From Paradesertivirga mongoliensis (GTDB lineage: Bacteria > Bacteroidota > Bacteroidia > Sphingobacteriales > Sphingobacteriaceae), in contig NZ_JAFMZO010000003.1 of assembly GCF_024436395.1 (NCBI RefSeq), forward strand, positions 917,387-981,386: a stretch of DNA of 64,000 nt. Reading direction: 5' to 3'. The notes under the pieces are model-generated. The model did no database searches. It had not been told where the DNA came from and worked only from the letters and a program-made list of their open reading frames with translations. Below, piece after piece: positions 56,027-63,396 of this stretch. Numbering within the stretch: the stretch's first letter is position 1; each line of letters begins with the position of its first letter. The position numbers and the translations under genes are program-made.

Positions 56027-57456
56027 CAGTAGTTAAACAACAATGGGTAAATCTCATCAATAGATGTTTCTCCGGCAGCAAAGAGCGCAAAAGAGTTTTC
56101 CGCCAAAGTTTTAATTCCCCTTTCCTTTAGCATAGGGTCAATATACAAGTTCCCTTGTTTTATTTCAACAGATAATTCCTGGTCTAGCGGAATGACCTCA
56201 TACACCGCTTTTCTTCCCTTATAGCCGGTATAAAAGCAGCTTTCACAACCTTTTGGTGTATAATGATATTCCACTTCATAGAAAGGATTAAACTGTTTCG
56301 GGTAGATTTTACGGTCGAGAGATACTTTAGTTTTACATTCGGGGCATAACAGACGCATTAAACGTTGAGCAACTGTAGTGTTCAGCGTATTGGCAACCAG
56401 AAAGCCTGGTATTCCCATATCCATCAAGCGGGATACGGTCCCCCAAGCCGAATTGGTGTGAATAGTAGACAATACCAAATGCCCGGTCAGCGCTGCCCGA
56501 ATGGCCATGTTGGCTGTTTCCGGATCGCGGATCTCCCCCACCATGATCACGTCAGGATCCTGGCGCAGAAAGGTTCGTAAAGCCGATGCAAACGAAAGTC
56601 CGATACTTTCTTTTAGCTGTACCTGGTTAATTCCCTCCAGGGTATACTCGATCGGATCTTCGATCGTAAGGATGTTCCTGGTTTCTTTGTTAAGGTGTTT
56701 TAAAGTAGCGTAAAGGGTAGTTGTTTTACCAGAACCGGTAGGACCGCTAATCAGCAAAATCCCATTAGGGCGTTTTACCCCTTGCAAATAATTCTCTAAA
56801 TCAAACTCTGATAAGCCAAGACTGTTTAAGTCAATATCCGTAGCACTGTTGCTCAGTAAGCGGAGCACCACTTTTTCGCCATGCAGTGTAGGGAGCACGG
56901 AGACCCTGATATCGAACGAGTCGTCTGCGTTTTTATAATTAATCCGGCCATCCTGTGGTAACCTCTTCTCAGCGATATCGAGGTTGGCCATAATTTTAAT
57001 CTTGTTCACCAGCGCCGGATATTCGTCTTTTTTCAGAAGATAGCGTTCTACCATCATCCCGTCGATACGCACCCGCACCCGGCATTTATTCTCATAGGTT
57101 TCGATGTGAATATCACTGCTTTTTAAGCTTTTGGCTTCACGTATTAAATTATCCAGAAAGTCGTTTCCACCTGCCGCAAATGATGAGGTCTTTAGCTGGC
57201 GTTTACCTTGTTCCTTAAAATAATAAGTATTGAGTAATCGGGTAACTTCTTCCGGCGGAAGCTTTTCAAGTTGTACCTGTTTCCCTAAGATCACTTCCAG
57301 TTCTGCAGAGAGATTCTCATCTTCATCTTCCTGGCAATAGAACACCATATTACCGTCTACCTCATTCTTGGGTAGTATCCGGTAGTGCCAGGCTTGTTCC
57401 CTGCTCAGCAGGTGCACCATATCGTTTGTCAGCAAAATCTCTTTGAAGGCACTCAT
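56026..57456 (-). CDS. GspE/PilB-type secretion ATPase
   Basis: A 476-residue AAA-like secretion ATPase that powers pseudopilus or pilus assembly. The N-terminal domain is short. The N2 domain contains SSDIHIETYENKCRVRVRID and PQDGRINYKNADDSFDIRVS. The core has Walker A LISGPTGSGKTTTLYATLKH (about 230-250), the Asp box ILTIEDPIEYTLEGINQVQL, Walker B DPDVIMVGEIRDPETANMAI and the His box LTGHLVLSTIHTNSAWGT. The four zinc cysteines are in LLCPECKTK and GCESCFYTGYKGR. All catalytic elements are intact. It overlaps the peptidase gene by 4 bp. No PilT-type retraction ATPase is present in the window, which favours a secretion-like or non-retracting role. Confidence 0.95.
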   Translation of the reverse strand: MSAFKEILLTNDMVHLLSREQAWHYRILPKNEVDGNMVFYCQEDEDENLSAELEVILGKQVQLEKLPPEEVTRLLNTYYFKEQGKRQLKTSSFAAGGNDFLDNLIREAKSLKSSDIHIETYENKCRVRVRIDGMMVERYLLKKDEYPALVNKIKIMANLDIAEKRLPQDGRINYKNADDSFDIRVSVLPTLHGEKVVLRLLSNSATDIDLNSLGLSEFDLENYLQGVKRPNGILLISGPTGSGKTTTLYATLKHLNKETRNILTIEDPIEYTLEGINQVQLKESIGLSFASALRTFLRQDPDVIMVGEIRDPETANMAIRAALTGHLVLSTIHTNSAWGTVSRLMDMGIPGFLVANTLNTTVAQRLMRLLCPECKTKVSLDRKIYPKQFNPFYEVEYHYTPKGCESCFYTGYKGRKAVYEVIPLDQELSVEIKQGNLYIDPMLKERGIKTLAENSFALFAAGETSIDEIYPLLFNY

Positions 57457-57974
57457 TGGCTCAGGTAATTTAGCAACCAGTGATCGTTTGTAATATTTAG
57501 TATTTTCAGGTTCCAGTCGGTAACTAAAAGCGAGGCAAATAATATGGCCTGTAGTCCGGCCAGAGGGATTTTAATTTCCTGGGCGTGGCGAAATGTGTAG
57601 ATCAGCAGAGCTCCAAGCAGCACCAGTACCAAACTCAAAATATAAAAAAGCAGGTAATTTACCGGCGAAAGGTAAAAGGCGATACAAAGCAGGAACAAAA
57701 CATCTCCCCAACCCAGGTATCCCGATGTGATGTTCACAAATCTACCCGCCTTAACTGAGAAATAAATAAAAAGCACCAGCAGTTGCAGAAGCAGAAAAGC
57801 CAGATTATAAGTACTGCTTAGCGTTAAATCTAATATATCCCGCTCCTGGATTCCCAGCAAAACCAATAAGCCGAGCAAAGCGGGAAAAAGCACCCAATAC
57901 ACTGCACGATACCGCAAATCCTGGTAAAAAACGAAGAGCAAGCCGGCGATAAGAAGGGTCTTAATCAGCATCAA
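57453..57974 (-). CDS. Short A24-type prepilin peptidase
   Basis: A 173-residue integral membrane protein with about six spans. It is the catalytic half of a prepilin peptidase. The first catalytic Asp is in FVFYQDLRYRAVYWVLFP and the second in the GxGD motif GYLGWGDVLFLLCIAFYLSP. The N-terminal methyltransferase domain with cysteine pairs, present in PilD/GspO, is missing; the length resembles TadV/FlaK-like short peptidases. It should cleave the class III leader of the pseudopilin encoded just before it, on the cytoplasmic face of the membrane. Start and stop codons overlap by 4 bp (ATGA) with both neighbours, which shows tight translational coupling. Confidence 0.88.
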   Translation of the reverse strand: MMLIKTLLIAGLLFVFYQDLRYRAVYWVLFPALLGLLVLLGIQERDILDLTLSSTYNLAFLLLQLLVLFIYFSVKAGRFVNITSGYLGWGDVLFLLCIAFYLSPVNYLLFYILSLVLVLLGALLIYTFRHAQEIKIPLAGLQAILFASLLVTDWNLKILNITNDHWLLNYLSQ

Positions 57975-58387
57975 TCCGCAACAACTTCTTTCAGGTTTTT
58001 ATCCTGATCGATCTCCCAAACATTGAATGTACCATTACCGTTGAAATCTGCCACGGCAGTAGCCCGGCCAACAAAGGCAGTAGGACTTGATTGCACCACT
58101 TCCACGCGGTAATTGGCGCGACCGTCTTTATTATCGCTACTAAGCTTTTCCTGGATGAAGCCAATTTCGCTTAAATCGGATGTGTATTTCGATTTTTCAA
58201 AAAAGTAGTTACGCTCCAGCGTATACAAATGCTCCAGTTGCATCTTGGCCTCAGTGCTTTTAGCTTTGGTAATTAAGGGCAGAAGGTTAGGTAGAGCAAG
58301 TAGCACCAGGATTCCAATGATGACAAGCACCACTAAAATCTCCGTAAGTGTATATGCATTAACTTTCCTATTGAAAAAATGCTTCAT
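57971..58387 (-). CDS. Major pseudopilin (GspG-like) with class III leader
   Basis: A 138-residue type IV pilin-like protein. The basic leader MKHFFNRKVNA is followed by the cleavage region YTLTEILVVLVIIGILVLLA, with Glu at +5 but Ala instead of the usual Gly at -1. After the N-terminal helix (to about residue 62, LEHLYTLERNYFFEKSKY) comes a small beta-rich globular domain ending in VADFNGNGTFNVWEIDQDKN, whose Asp/Asn spacing recalls the calcium site of GspG. It would polymerise into the periplasmic piston. It is the first gene of the secretion operon, and the only pilin-like gene visible; minor pseudopilins (GspH-K) are missing from the window. Confidence 0.9.
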   Translation of the reverse strand: MKHFFNRKVNAYTLTEILVVLVIIGILVLLALPNLLPLITKAKSTEAKMQLEHLYTLERNYFFEKSKYTSDLSEIGFIQEKLSSDNKDGRANYRVEVVQSSPTAFVGRATAVADFNGNGTFNVWEIDQDKNLKEVVAD

Positions 58388-58475
58388 ATTGATCGGCTTA
58401 AGGATTTTAAATTTAGCAAAGGTTTATTAATTAACAAGGTATATTATCGGCTGAACGGTTTAAACTACATGATTA

Positions 58476-58748
58476 TTAAGCACTCATTTCACCCGAAAAG
58501 CCACCGCTTAAATCTTGCTGCGATTTCCTGAACCGGATACCAATCGAACCCTGTTGTGAATAATAATATGTTCGTTTAGACCGGCAGTAGCAAATTGGTG
58601 CGCCCAAGTCTCGCATTGCATCCAGTGAATCATATAGTGTTCTCTCTGATATGGCAAGACGCCTGGCCAGACTTTTGGGCGTACCCGTAGATTTTGTACG
58701 GATCAGAAAGTCAAGAGCTTCTAACCGTAGAAACAATTCAATTTGCAT
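58476..58748 (-). CDS. Small HTH protein (DeoR/HTH_11-like)
   Basis: A 90-residue putative DNA-binding protein. Residues 8-60 form a winged-helix-like domain: LEALDFLIRTKSTGTPKSLA, then RRLAISERTLYDSLDAMRDL as helix-turn-helix, then a wing with APICYCRSKRTYYYSQQG. This is the HTH_11 form seen at the N-terminus of WYL and DeoR regulators, but no sensor domain follows. It lies 88 bp upstream of the pseudopilin gene on the same strand and may control the secretion operon or the neighbouring RHS genes. Stand-alone proteins of this kind are common in Bacteroidota; their targets are not known to me. Confidence 0.75.
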   Translation of the reverse strand: MQIELFLRLEALDFLIRTKSTGTPKSLARRLAISERTLYDSLDAMRDLGAPICYCRSKRTYYYSQQGSIGIRFRKSQQDLSGGFSGEMSA

Positions 58749-59373
58749 ATAGGCTTGTGATAAGGTTTAGTATTGATCCTATTATTTCATCATTATAAAA
58801 TTTAATACCCCTAAAAGAAAGTTCGGCAACCTTCTCAACTCAATTCATATACAAGTTCAAAAAAAGAAACTGAAGTTTTTTAGTTATTACACGAAGTGGT
58901 CAGTTGCCGTGATGAAATGGTCAGTTGCCGTGATGAAATGATAAATTGGGGGAAGTAGAAATGCTTGGTTCGGACATAAAACTGGTAATAATGTTAAGAT
59001 AGGCTGAAGGCTAATTGCAATAAGCGGGCAAAAAAATGCTCACTTCTGGGAGAGCATCTAACCATTGAGAAAATGAAGGTCGAAAAAATATACTGCGACC
59101 TGATGTTTGGATTACGAATCTCGGATAGGAGCTTCTGGATTACAAATCCCGAACAGCAGGTGAAAGTGAAATGCCGGAACAGACATGTAACTGATAATGA
59201 TAATCCTTAACGCTAATAGTACGCTTGTTACGGATTGACCTTCCTGGCGGAGAGGTAGAGATATTGATGACTACCTTACTGGATAGCAAAAATACCTGAC
59301 TGTAGAAGACAAAAGCCACATCATGTATTCGCTCGATGGGGCTCATATAACACACCAAGGTTAGCTTATAAAT
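58749..59373. other. Intergenic region with IS-end-like repeats
   Basis: About 620 bp without a supported gene. It contains the 21-bp tandem pair at 58897-58938. An 83-codon minus-strand frame (59140-59391) has no recognisable feature. Confidence 0.5.
58897..58938. repeat. Perfect 21-bp tandem direct repeat
   Basis: The unit TGGTCAGTTGCCGTGATGAA (plus one A) occurs twice head to tail without mismatch, and part of it (GATGAAATGATAAATTGG) trails on. Repeated TGGTCAGTT blocks are typical of the multiple terminal repeats at IS21-family ends, so this may be the surviving end of such an element. No transposase frame is recognisable beside it. Confidence 0.6.
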
Positions 59374-59410
59374 AACAAAAGCCTGGCTCATCTAAGAACC
59401 AAGCGTTTTA
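59374..59410 (-). terminator. Probable terminator after the NTF2 immunity gene
   Basis: On the minus strand AAAACGCTTGG pairs with CCAGGCTTTT, with one bulged base and a G-T pair, and is followed by TTTTGTTATTT. It stands about 45 bp past the stop of the immunity gene. Confidence 0.5.
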
Positions 59411-59452
59411 CATTTTTTTTCGATACACGTGATCCACTTACGGGATGACTAA

Positions 59453-59770
59453 TCACTTCCCATGTATAACCTTCAAAATTTTACAATCTTTTTTTCGAAT
59501 TTCAATATAAGGAACCCCGCCTTTTTGCTCTTTCAATGTCCCCATCACGACCCAAACGCTATCATTCATTAAAGTCGCTTCAAACGGCTCATTCTTGTAT
59601 ATTTTTTTACCATAAATAGGTAACCAGACTGCCTCTGCAATTTTTATAGCCGTTTCCTCATTAGGAACATAATCATCATTGTCCAACTTCTTCTCTTTTA
59701 GTTCAATACAAGATAAAAGCAAAATCGCAATCAACAAAATTGGGAATTTAAATGCAATTATCTCTTTCAT
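59453..59770 (-). CDS. NTF2-fold immunity lipoprotein
   Basis: A 105-residue protein when started at 59770 (MKEIIAFKFPILLIAI), 4 bp after the stop of the RHS gene; an ATG 7 codons earlier would overlap it. A lipoprotein signal (IAILLLSC) places it on the periplasmic side of a membrane. The domain NEETAIKIAEAVWLPIYGKK, PFEATLMNDSVWVVMGTLKE and GGVPYIEIRKKDCKILKVIH matches the NTF2-fold immunity family that accompanies polymorphic toxins. It is presumably the specific antidote to the DUF4329-like tip of the RHS protein encoded just upstream. The periplasmic location suggests that the toxin acts in the envelope. Confidence 0.88.
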   Translation of the reverse strand: MKEIIAFKFPILLIAILLLSCIELKEKKLDNDDYVPNEETAIKIAEAVWLPIYGKKIYKNEPFEATLMNDSVWVVMGTLKEQKGGVPYIEIRKKDCKILKVIHGK

Positions 59771-59774
59771 GATT

Positions 59775-62700
59775 TCAATCGTTCTGTTCATCTTCTTTAC
59801 GTTTTATCACGGGTGCAACTCTAGTATTATCTTGTTTAGCTATATTCTCTGGAATCTTGATCTCAGAAAGCGGCTTCAGTGTAAGCGGTTTCTCGGTTGG
59901 AGAAATAGTATTCTTTCGATCTGGGTCGTTAGGATCGCTGGATAAATCGGTAGACAAGACAGATGTTTTACCTGTTTTTGGATCGTATTTCTGCAATGCT
60001 CCATCAGGCGAGGTTAAATAGCCGGTTAATCCTGTTTTATCATTGTCGTTTTTATCTGTTGGAGAAAAGTGATTATTATCATAACCCTTTTCATATTTCC
60101 CGTGGGAATGAATATCAGCAACCGGTTTTGTTCCGTCAGGAGCAGTGCTACATGTCACAGCATCATTACCTCCCTTATTGGGGTTTGTATAAGTGTAATA
60201 AGTCTTACCATTCTTATTTACAACATAGATTGTTGAACCATATTCCTGACCTTCTCTTATAGAATTATCATTGAATGTTTTACCAAAGTCTCTTGCAGCT
60301 CGATCGACTGTCTTAAATAAATCCCCAGGTTTCATTCCATCTGGATCTATAAAACGCATCGGATTGTTAAAGCAGTAATTATACGGAGACCACCTACGCA
60401 TTTTTTCCGCCAATGGATCTATCGTCGTCCACCTTGCTATCACCGGGTCATAGAACCTTGCGCCGTAATCATATTGATCCTCCAGGTCAACCTGTTTTTC
60501 TTTACCATTATAAAGATAGCGGTTATTGTTTGAAAAGTTATACAGCGCTTTCTGTAAACCAAATGAATAATATTCATCCTCCTGCACTACCCGTGCCTGG
60601 CTGTTGTACTGGTCGATAGATACACGTACGTTTCCAAGATGATCTTTCAGATTGTACACGTAATTGTAGGCACTGCCACTTCTTACTGCTTTTCCTTCTT
60701 CTGTCTGTATAAATTCTATCTGGCTGTTTTTATATATGATCCCGTTAATGTAATCCCAGATCCCATCGCTGCCCGTATTACTTAGTTTTACGCCTGAAGC
60801 AGTATAGTTGTAACTGGCGATCGTGGTTCCGCTCTGCTTTATCGCCGAAGGCAGGTTAAGCAGATTGTACTCAATGGTTTTCGTCTTTCCATCGCTGGTA
60901 GCATTGCCGTTAGCATCATACAGGTAGTTGCGGGTAGCAAAGCCTGTTCCGCTGACAGAGGCCAGTTGGTTACTTTGTCCGCTGTTATGATACGTGTAGC
61001 TTAACGTACTGTAGCTTTGACCTCCTCGGGTTAGCGACTGGATGTTGCCCATTTTATCATAGCTGAGACTTTCATTTAAGGTGCCTGCCGTAGATACCGC
61101 ATTCTCAAGCCGGTTTAGTTTATCGTAACCGTAGTAGATGCTTTTGCTTCCGCTGTGGTCTCCTGAATAAAACTGCTGAGCAATATTACCATTGTATTGC
61201 GGTGTACCGGTGTCTGGGGTATTATAGCGCAGGTCAAGATTAAACTTACCTGAGTTTTGTGTACGTAACCAACCCCTTTCATTATAGGTATAACCAGTGC
61301 TTTGAATACCGTTGTGTAAGGCTTTATCTTTGAGCTGGCCGGTTTCGCTATAGCTGAGCTCGGATAAGACAATCGGAGTTGCCCCGTTGATGCTTTGTGT
61401 GGTTTGTTTTTTCCTGCCGACATGGTCGTAAGTGTACCCTGTGGCAACAGTGGTGTTGCCGCTGCCTAAAATATTATGAGTGCGGTGGCTCGACATCAGC
61501 TCGCCGGTAATATTATTATAAGTGTTTACTATCCGGTCAATACCGCTTTTGTGGTTCTGGCTTACCGATTCGATTAAGCGTCCTTCTTCATTGTAATAGT
61601 TAGCCGTCAGGTAAGAGGCTGAGCCATCCACAGTATAGACTTTGCTTCCGGTAAGCAGGTCTTTGAGACGGTTGGTTACCGTTACCTGTGCCGGAAGGCT
61701 GGAGGCTCCGGGAATGGCGGAATCGTAATAATTTACCGTCAAGGGTGTTATTCCTGTGGTAGGGAAAGCAGTCCCGGGGTATTCTGAACCGGAGCTGCGG
61801 ATTTCCCACTTTGGCGCAGCATCAATCTGTGTCTGCAAGGTCGACCGGATATCTGTAGTTGTAAACACGCCTGTACTGATTACTCTGCCAAAGGCATCAT
61901 ACTTCGTGTATAACCATTTGTTCTGGCTCTGCTGAATGGCATCACGGCTAAGTACCACCTGATCAAGCGTATTGTACATCAGCTCTTCCCATCCCTTGCC
62001 CGGCAGCTTCTTTTTTTCTACCCGGTTACGGTGGTCATAATGATACGCATAGATAAACTGGTTGAACGGGTCGTCTGTGCTACCTTCTGTGAAGCTTGTT
62101 GCGCTTACTGCTGGCGGTATCACATACTTCAGGTTTCCGAAGTCGTCGTATACATAATAGGTCGATAGCGATACCGTTTCACTTTCCCAGATTCTTTTCA
62201 GCACTACCTTACCTTCCTTATCTTTAAATTCTTCGATTGTTCCGGCTTTGCCTGATGTCCAGTTCTCATCTTTGCTTACCGTCTTATATAACTGGTTAGC
62301 GCCATAAAAACTATTCGTACAGCTGGCTCCGCCTCCCGTGCTGATCGTCCAGAGATATACTTCACTGCTCGCATTCGAGCCATACTCCATTTTCACAGTG
62401 TGGCCGTTGCTCAGCTGCCAGGCATCACCCGGTGCCCCCTGTTCTATTACCCGGTTTAAGGGAGAGAGCTCAAACTTGGTCTCTGCAAAAGACGGGGTGA
62501 TGCCTCCGGCTGAAGGGATCGTTATTACGCCATACGTACTGCCGCTGTTATAAAAAGCATTTTGACTGGTGATGGCATTAGATTTATAGGCTCCATAGCT
62601 GCTGCCTTCGGCATAGGGAAGGTACTTTTTTGCTTCTCTGCCGTAGGAATCGTACTCGACCGGTTGAACAATATCTTTGTTTGTCGGACTGGCAAAGGTT

Positions 62701-62918
62701 TGTACTGTTTGCATCGGCCTGCCAAGGCCATCAAAGTATTGCACCGTCTGGTTTACTTCATTGGCTGGTCTGTTGCTGAGTTGTGAGGGGGTGGTGAACC
62801 CTACTCTGGGGCTATAAGTAACTACATAATTCTTATCTCCACTCAGGCTGCTGGTTTGCCCGTACAAGGTAACCCCTGTCCCCAGGGTTAGCAGCAGGAC
62901 GCCTATTAGTTTTTTCAT
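59775..62918 (-). CDS. Secreted RHS-repeat protein with DUF4329-like toxin tip
   Basis: A 1047-residue exported RHS protein with signal peptide LIGVLLLTLGTGVTLYGQ. It starts directly with the DUF6443-type region (KNYVVTYSPRVGFTTPSQLS, VQYFDGLGRPMQTVQTFASP). YD repeats and the core NLKDHLGNVRVSIDQYNSQA, QYDYGARFYDPVIARWTTID and NNPMRFIDPDGMKPGD follow. The variable tip (about 185 residues) contains RAARDFGKTFNDNSIREGQE, YGSTIYVVNKNGKTYYTYTN and VADIHSHGKYEKGYDNNHFS, matching DUF4329, a domain related to JAB-type peptidases by its HxH motif (HSH); the activity is inferred. Unlike the RHS protein at 43.8 kb it lacks PPC modules. The repeat regions of the two are clearly paralogous (DENWTSGKAGT in both). 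An NTF2-fold immunity gene follows. Confidence 0.9.
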   Translation of the reverse strand: MKKLIGVLLLTLGTGVTLYGQTSSLSGDKNYVVTYSPRVGFTTPSQLSNRPANEVNQTVQYFDGLGRPMQTVQTFASPTNKDIVQPVEYDSYGREAKKYLPYAEGSSYGAYKSNAITSQNAFYNSGSTYGVITIPSAGGITPSFAETKFELSPLNRVIEQGAPGDAWQLSNGHTVKMEYGSNASSEVYLWTISTGGGASCTNSFYGANQLYKTVSKDENWTSGKAGTIEEFKDKEGKVVLKRIWESETVSLSTYYVYDDFGNLKYVIPPAVSATSFTEGSTDDPFNQFIYAYHYDHRNRVEKKKLPGKGWEELMYNTLDQVVLSRDAIQQSQNKWLYTKYDAFGRVISTGVFTTTDIRSTLQTQIDAAPKWEIRSSGSEYPGTAFPTTGITPLTVNYYDSAIPGASSLPAQVTVTNRLKDLLTGSKVYTVDGSASYLTANYYNEEGRLIESVSQNHKSGIDRIVNTYNNITGELMSSHRTHNILGSGNTTVATGYTYDHVGRKKQTTQSINGATPIVLSELSYSETGQLKDKALHNGIQSTGYTYNERGWLRTQNSGKFNLDLRYNTPDTGTPQYNGNIAQQFYSGDHSGSKSIYYGYDKLNRLENAVSTAGTLNESLSYDKMGNIQSLTRGGQSYSTLSYTYHNSGQSNQLASVSGTGFATRNYLYDANGNATSDGKTKTIEYNLLNLPSAIKQSGTTIASYNYTASGVKLSNTGSDGIWDYINGIIYKNSQIEFIQTEEGKAVRSGSAYNYVYNLKDHLGNVRVSIDQYNSQARVVQEDEYYSFGLQKALYNFSNNNRYLYNGKEKQVDLEDQYDYGARFYDPVIARWTTIDPLAEKMRRWSPYNYCFNNPMRFIDPDGMKPGDLFKTVDRAARDFGKTFNDNSIREGQEYGSTIYVVNKNGKTYYTYTNPNKGGNDAVTCSTAPDGTKPVADIHSHGKYEKGYDNNHFSPTDKNDNDKTGLTGYLTSPDGALQKYDPKTGKTSVLSTDLSSDPNDPDRKNTISPTEKPLTLKPLSEIKIPENIAKQDNTRVAPVIKRKEDEQND

Positions 62919-62948
62919 CGTGACAGGTTTATCGTGTAAATAGCTGTA

Positions 62949-63377
62949 TTATGGTTTCTTGTCCTCTTTTGTCTCCTCCCGCCTTGTTCTCTCCTCTTGT
63001 ATTTTTTGCTGCTGGGCCTGCCTCCGCTGCTCCATCTTTGCTCTCTGCGCCTGCTGCTTCTCGGCTATCTTGGCCTGCATCATCGCCAACTGTTCTGGTG
63101 TAAGGATGGCCTTAATTTTAGCCTGCCGTTCCTCATGCAACTGCTTCATCAGCGCCTGTCTGGCCTGGGGCTTCAGGCTGGTATCTCTGGCAGTACTTCT
63201 GATCTTCTCGATGTTATAATCCAGCGCTCCTGCTATTTCTTCTGCTCGTTTCTTATCTACCGACAACGTTTTAGACAGGTTGCTTATGCGCTCTTCTTTG
63301 GAAGGCTGTGCGAGTTGTTGGGCCTGGCTGCTTAGTGCAAAGGCTATCATCAGTAGTATCATATATAGTCTTTTCAT
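62949..63377 (-). CDS. Periplasmic Spy/CpxP-like helical protein
   Basis: A 142-residue exported protein with signal peptide ILLMIAFALSSQAQ. The mature part is all helical: EERISNLSKTLSVDKKRAEE, ALMKQLHEERQAKIKAILTP and EQLAMMQAKIAEKQQAQRAK, with the ILTPEQ segment corresponding to the LTxxQ motif of Spy/CpxP periplasmic chaperones. The tail is highly charged and Gln/Arg/Lys-rich. It sits between an RHS shell-type gene (20 bp away) and the RHS toxin gene (30 bp away) in one minus-strand series, so a chaperone role for these large exported proteins is plausible but unproven. Other LTxxQ proteins of Bacteroidota have no known task. Confidence 0.75.
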   Translation of the reverse strand: MKRLYMILLMIAFALSSQAQQLAQPSKEERISNLSKTLSVDKKRAEEIAGALDYNIEKIRSTARDTSLKPQARQALMKQLHEERQAKIKAILTPEQLAMMQAKIAEKQQAQRAKMEQRRQAQQQKIQEERTRREETKEDKKP

Positions 63378-63396
63378 ATCTTCCTTTTTTTAATTC

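Noticed and set aside
58897..58938. 21-bp tandem as a CRISPR start
   Set aside because: Only two units without spacers and no cas genes nearby.
59140..59391. 83-codon minus-strand frame
   Set aside because: Overlaps a probable terminator and has no similarity that I recognise.
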